64,000 nt of DNA, from assembly GCF_005543295.1 (NCBI RefSeq), contig NZ_SRSG01000003.1, forward strand, positions 1 through 64,000, read 5' to 3'. The number at the start of each line of letters is the position of its first letter. The stretch's first letter is position 1. The notes under the pieces are model-generated. The model was given only the letters and a program-made list of their open reading frames with translations, did not search any database and was not told where the DNA came from. Both the position numbers and the translations under genes were made by a program. The DNA comes from Halalkalirubrum salinum. Lineage in GTDB: Archaea; Halobacteriota; Halobacteria; Halobacteriales; Haloferacaceae. This document shows positions 59,676 through 64,000 of the stretch, piece after piece.

Positions 59676-60617
59676 TCACGCCAGTCGAACCGAGACGACC
59701 GTCGCGTCGATCATCCGGGCCAACACAATTCGACGCACGTCCGGACCGAAGGGATTCGCCGCGACCGACTCGAAGAGTCGATCGGCGATCTCGTGGGCTG
59801 CCGCGGCGTCCTCGTCGGTGTCGACCTTGTTGATGAGCGGCACGACTGTCGCACCCGGCGGCACGTCCTTCAGTCCACCCTCTGGAGAGGCGAGGACCTC
59901 AGCGATCGCCGCGGGTGTGATCTTGTCACCGAGTTCGAGATCGGTCAACGACGCGACCCGCTCGGGGCGATGGACGGCCGCCTCGGTCAGTGGCTCGCCG
60001 ACAGCGTGGGCGCTGACGATCGGGACGACCGTCCGCGTCGAGGCTGGAATCTGCGGCTCGCTCGCGTTTGGCCCTTTGAACTCCCGCGTTCGCGCGCCGT
60101 CGGCTTTGACCAGTACTGGTCCGGTGTGTAACGCGGCGATCGAGTCGATCGTCTCCGGCGCAAAGCCGCGGTATCTGTCACCCTCTCGCGCTGCGACGAG
60201 TCCAAGGGGCCTGTCCTCACCCGCCGACAGGGCCGAAAGCGGGTCCTCACCGACGGCTACCCGGGCGACCTGACTGTCGAAGATCGGAATGCGGACGGTT
60301 GCGGTGACGATCGCATTTGGGAGCTGGTCGGCGAGCGCGTACAGCGTCGTCTTCTTGCCGCCCGCTCCGACAATGCAGGTGACGCCGCGATCGGCTCCGA
60401 GCGCGTCGACGATCGAATACCCCCGTTCGCTCTCCGCAGGAGTATCCGACTCGACGTGTCCCCCGTCAACGTACGCCCGAAGGCCGTCTCCACAGTCCTC
60501 GCACAACAGTGCCCGCAAATCGCCGTCACCGTCCAGCACGTCGACCGCTGAAAAGACATCGCCGGGCTCGATCGTTACGCCACAGCGAACACAGGGATGT
60601 GACTGCTGCAGCGTCAT
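59676..60617 (-). CDS. YqeC-like cofactor protein with N-terminal zinc ribbon
   Basis: 313 residues from the ATG at 60617. The N-terminus CVRCGVTIEPGDVF with LLCEDCGDGL is a zinc-ribbon. The main domain has the P-loop-like CIVGAGGKKTTLYALADQ, LVKADGARTREFKGPNASEPQIP and VVPLINKVDTDEDAAAAHE. The main part is the YqeC family, tied to selenium/molybdenum cofactor maturation in bacteria. The zinc ribbon is not part of bacterial YqeC in my memory. Its ATG overlaps the TGA of the peroxiredoxin gene (60614-60617). Confidence 0.75.
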   Translation of the reverse strand: MTLQQSHPCVRCGVTIEPGDVFSAVDVLDGDGDLRALLCEDCGDGLRAYVDGGHVESDTPAESERGYSIVDALGADRGVTCIVGAGGKKTTLYALADQLPNAIVTATVRIPIFDSQVARVAVGEDPLSALSAGEDRPLGLVAAREGDRYRGFAPETIDSIAALHTGPVLVKADGARTREFKGPNASEPQIPASTRTVVPIVSAHAVGEPLTEAAVHRPERVASLTDLELGDKITPAAIAEVLASPEGGLKDVPPGATVVPLINKVDTDEDAAAAHEIADRLFESVAANPFGPDVRRIVLARMIDATVVSVRLA

Positions 60618-61135
60618 TGCTCGGCGGTAATTGTCTCGATTGTCGACTCGATCGCCTCGAGATCCGGAAAGACGAGCGATTCGGTCGTCGTCCATGCGTA
60701 TCTGATGGTCAGTTCTGGATCGAGGACGAATACCGCCCGATCGGTAATCCCGGCTAGGACACTCTCAGTTCGCTCGACGTCGAACTCCGCGGCGAGCGTG
60801 TTATTGAACGTCGACATGAGGGGGTACGAGATTTCGTACTCGTCGATGAATGCGAGGTGAGACCACGGGGTATCTGCACTCACGCCGTAGAGCACTCCAT
60901 CCATATCTGTGACGTCGTCGGTCCAATCGCGGAGTTGACACAGTTCCTTTGTGCATGTCCGCGAGTACACCCCTGGAAAGAACGCGAGGGTGAGCGGGCC
61001 ATCTGCGGCGGCTGCTGCAAGGGATTGTGCCTCAATATCGCTCGTCGAGTAGGAGCCTCGATCGGCCGCAGCAGCGGCCGCCGGCGTTGCGATCGGTGCA
61101 GTAATATTCGAAACCGTCGTTCCATCGTCGCGCAT
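60614..61135 (-). CDS. peroxiredoxin (AhpC/TSA, BCP-like)
   Basis: 173 residues. The thioredoxin fold shows LTLAFFPGVYSRTCTKELCQLRD with the peroxidatic Cys in TCT and a second Cys five residues later (C-x4-C), as in BCP/PrxQ. GVSADTPWSHLAFIDEYEISYPLMS and DRAVFVLDPELTIRYAW are usual. A low-complexity Ala-rich N-terminus (about 45 residues) precedes it. It is coupled with the yqeC-like gene. AOR and pterin enzymes are oxygen-sensitive, so local peroxide defence is sensible. Confidence 0.85.
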   Translation of the reverse strand: MRDDGTTVSNITAPIATPAAAAAADRGSYSTSDIEAQSLAAAAADGPLTLAFFPGVYSRTCTKELCQLRDWTDDVTDMDGVLYGVSADTPWSHLAFIDEYEISYPLMSTFNNTLAAEFDVERTESVLAGITDRAVFVLDPELTIRYAWTTTESLVFPDLEAIESTIETITAEQ

Positions 61136-61288
61136 ACGACATCGTTGTCGTCGGGCGGCAAAAGCGTTCGCGCAATTGGTGCTCAGAATTTGTCATCGTG
61201 ATTGATTCATCTAGTAGATTCCTTTCAGCCATCACTTTCACAGATTGCTGTCAGTAACTCATAACACGATGTGCAATAATATCTGCGT

Positions 61289-61975
61289 ATGAGTGCTTGG
61301 CGCGATATGGTGCGTGATAGGCTTGTCGCCTATCATAAAAAAACAAATGAAGATATCGTCGATACCGACCACGTGTACGACATCGTCCTCCCAACGGCGC
61401 GTGAGACGTTTCCGAACAACGATCACCCAAAGGCCCAAATCCGACAGAAACTTCAGGAGCTTCAGGCTGCCAACGAACTCAAAAACGTTGAACGAGGACG
61501 GTACAATATCAAGAAGCTTGCCGAATCTACATCTCCTACAGATACCGAAGAGACCGGTTCTTCTCAGTATCTTGTCCCGCTTGACGACGACGAACGACGG
61601 GCCTACAATCAAATTGTAAACAGTGCCGTCGATCCGAATCGACTGGACGACGTTCCAGCGTTGCTTCACACAGCAGGCACGATCCGATTTTGGGCGTTCG
61701 ATGAACGGGCGCCGATTTCATCTTTGCAGTCTGGGGATACACTCATTTTCGTCCATGATGACCGGTATCTCGGTCAGGGTACTGTTGATTCTGTCGTTGA
61801 AGATTCGACCGTCGGTGAATGGTTCTGGACGGACCCGAACAGATGCGAGATTGTACTACTCCGTGAGCACGATACTGAATCTCCGTTTGAGGCGACACAC
61901 TCCAACGATGTTGAACTTCCACCGACCGAACCCTCGATTTCTATTGTCCCGCTTCATTCAGAGGCCCATAATTAA
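61289..61975 (+). CDS. helix-turn-helix-like N-terminus plus EVE/PUA-like domain, probable modified-base or defence protein
   Basis: 228 residues. Residues 1-72 (WRDMVRDRLVAYHKKTNEDI, HPKAQIRQKLQELQAANEL, ERGRYNI) resemble the winged-helix end found in Dam-replacing-type restriction proteins. Residues about 125-195 (TIRFWAFDERAPISSLQSGDTLIFVHDDRYLGQGTVDSVVED, WTDPNRCEIVLLREHD) resemble EVE/PUA readers (R-x-W-A-x..GD-x-x-F). A nuclease motif is not visible. EVE domains read modified cytosines, and such proteins lie in restriction and defence loci. It converges on the pentapeptide-channel gene. Both family calls are by pattern only. Confidence 0.55.
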   Translation: MSAWRDMVRDRLVAYHKKTNEDIVDTDHVYDIVLPTARETFPNNDHPKAQIRQKLQELQAANELKNVERGRYNIKKLAESTSPTDTEETGSSQYLVPLDDDERRAYNQIVNSAVDPNRLDDVPALLHTAGTIRFWAFDERAPISSLQSGDTLIFVHDDRYLGQGTVDSVVEDSTVGEWFWTDPNRCEIVLLREHDTESPFEATHSNDVELPPTEPSISIVPLHSEAHN

Positions 61976-62028
61976 CTACACCGAGAACCGCTCGATCGGC
62001 TCAGAACTCGCGTCTACTCTTTGGTTTT

Positions 62029-63801
62029 TCATCGATAGACAGAGCGGGTCAATGCAAATAAGAACAGGGCAATGAGAAATGCCCCCACGAATCCCTCACT
62101 GGCTGCTACCAACCGGATGAACCAACTGTCAACCGATGTGCCACCTTCGTGAACGAGTCCAGTGAACGATTCGAGGCTCAACAATAGGTAACTAATGAAT
62201 CGCGGGCTCGATGAGTATGGTTCGTTTCCGGAAATTCCGTACAGTAGTCCGTATATTCCGGTGTATCCAAGTACGGTTACAAGCGAAAACGCGATCACTC
62301 GCCTCGCACTCTCGCCGTAGTTTGCGATAAGATCGAAGAACCGATTTGTCTCGTATCGAAGCCGGTACTCGAAGCGCTTTTTTCCAGTCGTATTTTGACT
62401 GATCTGTGCGGCCAATCGACGCTTTCGAGCGCGCATCTCTCGAATAAAAAACGCCGATGCCGCCCGGTTGTCTCCAATACTATCGGCACCGGTTTTGGCC
62501 TTTTGATACGTGGTCTCCTCGATCGCCGGCAACAGATCGTTGTCTGGTATCGCAGCAATCGCTGAGAATTGGTGGATTTGATAGTCGGGTTCGAGCGCAG
62601 GCCGATACCGTGAAAAGTCGAACTCTGTGAAATCACACTCGACGAACCGAATCGCATCTAGCGCAGATTCGTCATATGGATCGGTAGTCACTGTGATGTC
62701 ACCGACTGTTGTCCGGCAGAAATCGTACAATGCCGTTCCATTCGTTGGTTGCGCCAACGTCCCTGCGTCAACCCGGGCGTCGATTACGTTGATTTTGATG
62801 TACTGATCTCCAGGCACACTCGGCGCAAAATTCACCCTTCCGGTACACGTCAACCCATCTAATAGTACATCTGCCGAAGAATCCCTGTCAGAACCGTCCT
62901 GTTGATCACGAAATACGACCCCCTCGAAATCCATCAGCGATCGAATCGTGGCGTCCGTCAAGTTGAGTTGACATGCGATGGTCGCAGCGTCCCGATCGTC
63001 GTCTCTGTCTTTGTTACCAAAGTAGGTCCGTCCCCCAAAAACAGTTTCAGCAAAATGTGCTTTCGTTTCGAACATTGCATCCCCAAAATAAACCGCCTCA
63101 GAAAACCTAGTGTTTGTGAAGTTCGCTTGCTGAAACGTCACATCACGGAAGTACGCCAACGCCCCGAAACGTCCCCCCGTAATTCGTGCGTAACTATTGA
63201 AAGACGCCCCAGTAAACACTGCTTGCCCCTCAAATGTGGGGGATTTTCGGAACCTGACCCCATACTGGAATACAGACCGCGCAAACAACAGCTTCCCGCC
63301 AAACGTTGCACCGTCTGCTTTCACTGTCCCGTCGAATTCACAACCGTACCAGTTTGCCTCTTTGGCAAACTCGACACCGTTCATCCACACTTGTTGGAAC
63401 CTGCTCCCATGAAACGAGATCTCATTCGTTATTGTCGCATTTTCCAGCCGTAGTTTCCCTTCGAACGTTGTATGCCGAAAATCGAGGGTACCGTTATCAG
63501 GCGGAGAAATAACGTGATCGCGCAGGTCCAGTGTGTTGAACGTCGCGTCAATAAATTGCTTTGACTCTGGTCCCCCCGTTCGTATTTCTTCGAGCAGCTG
63601 CTCTACGACTTCTTGATTGGTGATTCCAAGTTCGTGTTGCGTTTCAGTCGACATATGAAACACACAGCGATCGGCATCTGCGTGCGAATCGCGGTGGCAG
63701 GTCCACTCACTGTCTAGGTCGCTTTCTACTCCTGGGAGAGTAGATTCCCACTGCTCCGGATCGAATGTATGCCCGCACCGAGAATCGTCTTGATTACCCA
63801 T
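62029..63801 (-). CDS. pentapeptide-repeat protein with zinc knuckle and channel-like membrane tail
   Basis: 590 residues. The N-terminus is Cys/His-rich (CGHTFDPEQW, TCHRDSHADADRCVFHM), a zinc-binding type. Residues about 90-270 form a right-handed beta helix with the A-x-F/L-x-x pentapeptide rhythm (ATFGGKLLFARSVFQYGVRF, ADGATFGGKLLFA). Residues about 400-590 hold helices (VIAFSLVTVLGYTGIYGLLYG and GFVGAFLIALFLFALTR) around a pore-like loop (YLLLSLESFTGLVHEGGTS). The loop lacks a T-x-G-Y-G filter, so ion choice is open. A soluble sensing face with a membrane pore is a plan for a gated effector; that role is inferred. Confidence 0.65.
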   Translation of the reverse strand: MGNQDDSRCGHTFDPEQWESTLPGVESDLDSEWTCHRDSHADADRCVFHMSTETQHELGITNQEVVEQLLEEIRTGGPESKQFIDATFNTLDLRDHVISPPDNGTLDFRHTTFEGKLRLENATITNEISFHGSRFQQVWMNGVEFAKEANWYGCEFDGTVKADGATFGGKLLFARSVFQYGVRFRKSPTFEGQAVFTGASFNSYARITGGRFGALAYFRDVTFQQANFTNTRFSEAVYFGDAMFETKAHFAETVFGGRTYFGNKDRDDDRDAATIACQLNLTDATIRSLMDFEGVVFRDQQDGSDRDSSADVLLDGLTCTGRVNFAPSVPGDQYIKINVIDARVDAGTLAQPTNGTALYDFCRTTVGDITVTTDPYDESALDAIRFVECDFTEFDFSRYRPALEPDYQIHQFSAIAAIPDNDLLPAIEETTYQKAKTGADSIGDNRAASAFFIREMRARKRRLAAQISQNTTGKKRFEYRLRYETNRFFDLIANYGESARRVIAFSLVTVLGYTGIYGLLYGISGNEPYSSSPRFISYLLLSLESFTGLVHEGGTSVDSWFIRLVAASEGFVGAFLIALFLFALTRSVYR

Positions 63802-63908
63802 CTATGTATTATTGTCAAAACGGTTTATAAAAATCGCCGGGAAGGAGTAAAGTTTCAAGTAGCCCATCTAACTGATATAGTGTGATGGACACACCCCAGC
63901 GACTCTTT

Positions 63909-64000
63909 TTATCTCCGTGCAACAACGCGCTCGCACTCGGCCATCTCCACCAGCAACTCAGTCGCGGTGTGGCACCCGAAACGGTGAGCTCCCACTCCGA
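63909..64000 (-). CDS. C-terminal end of a gene running off the window
   Basis: A frame open to the right edge ends at a TAA at 63909-63911 and encodes the last ~30 residues (HRFGCHTATELLVEMAECER then VVARR). It looks protein-like (Leu/Glu/Ala helix with Cys) but is too short to assign. Sequence from 63802 to 63908 is AT-rich intergenic. Confidence 0.35.
   Translation of the reverse strand, partial: GVGAHRFGCHTATELLVEMAECERVVARR

Overview
The window is a chromosome segment of a halophilic archaeon (class Halobacteria). Genus is not decided. The signs are acidic Asp/Glu-rich proteins, a CetZ tubulin-like cytoskeletal gene, three F420 biosynthesis genes, an MC1 chromosomal protein, a MoaD/SAMP-like ubiquitin fold protein, archaeal L10e, NucS, Tat-exported proteins, a haloarchaeal type TnpB element, and a tRNA-Phe gene without an encoded CCA. 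The housekeeping parts are GC-rich and full of the palindrome CGATCG. REGION 1 (1-3760): lower-GC foreign block holding a VirD4/TraG-like coupling ATPase, a winged-helix protein, an orphan small protein and the 3' part of an upstream gene with no start codon. This block has almost no CGATCG and twelve AGGCCT palindromes. REGION 2 (3.8-13.1 kb): accessory genes. They are a secreted DUF6259-like glycosidase-fold protein, a UPF0175-PIN pair whose PIN gene has no ordinary start codon, an SRA-like/EVE-like/HNH restriction protein, a membrane protein, an MntA-HepT toxin-antitoxin pair whose hepT is split by a TnpB element, and a further nucleotidyltransferase-like protein with an overlapping small partner. 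REGION 3 (13.2-18.8 kb): core genes gap-pgk, Hsp20, a RimK-like ATP-grasp enzyme, L10e, NucS and tRNA-Phe. REGION 4 (18.8-27 kb): a probable island beginning at tRNA-Phe. A 23-bp copy of the tRNA 3' end lies 149 bp downstream, followed by regulators, a methyltransferase, a serine hydrolase with a membrane partner, a regulator/partner gene pair and a GT2 glycosyltransferase. REGION 5 (27-35.6 kb): a potassium cluster with UspA, a double-RCK K+ channel, TrkA, TrkH, an Lrp-TrkA_C fusion regulator, a single-domain TrkA and two stand-alone Lrp ligand domains. REGION 6 (35.6-53 kb): core metabolism and cell biology. It has an orphan E1-alpha subunit, thymidylate kinase, an NAD epimerase-like protein, CetZ, cofC-cofG and cofH, MscS, truncated globin, SAH/MTA deaminase, purC, purS-purQ, MC1, a KaiC-like ATPase, RaSEA (archaeosine) and VanZ-like. 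REGION 7 (53-61.2 kb): aldehyde ferredoxin oxidoreductase with pterin-cofactor genes (MoaD-like, MobA-like, YqeC-like), AzlCD, an EamA transporter, a peroxiredoxin and small conserved proteins. REGION 8 (61.2-64 kb): a protein with a DNA-binding-like N-terminus and an EVE/PUA-like domain, facing a pentapeptide-repeat protein with a membrane channel-like tail, then the tail of one more gene. Two copies of a ~110-bp MITE with 18-bp terminal inverted repeats lie at 32.8 and 57.3 kb in opposite orientation. The points most worth a second look are the split hepT with its precisely reconstructable insertion site, the MITE pair, the AGGCCT-rich foreign block, the MoaD-like protein whose Gly-Gly is not terminal next to an unknown protein that does end in Gly-Gly, and the EVE-like/pentapeptide-channel pair.
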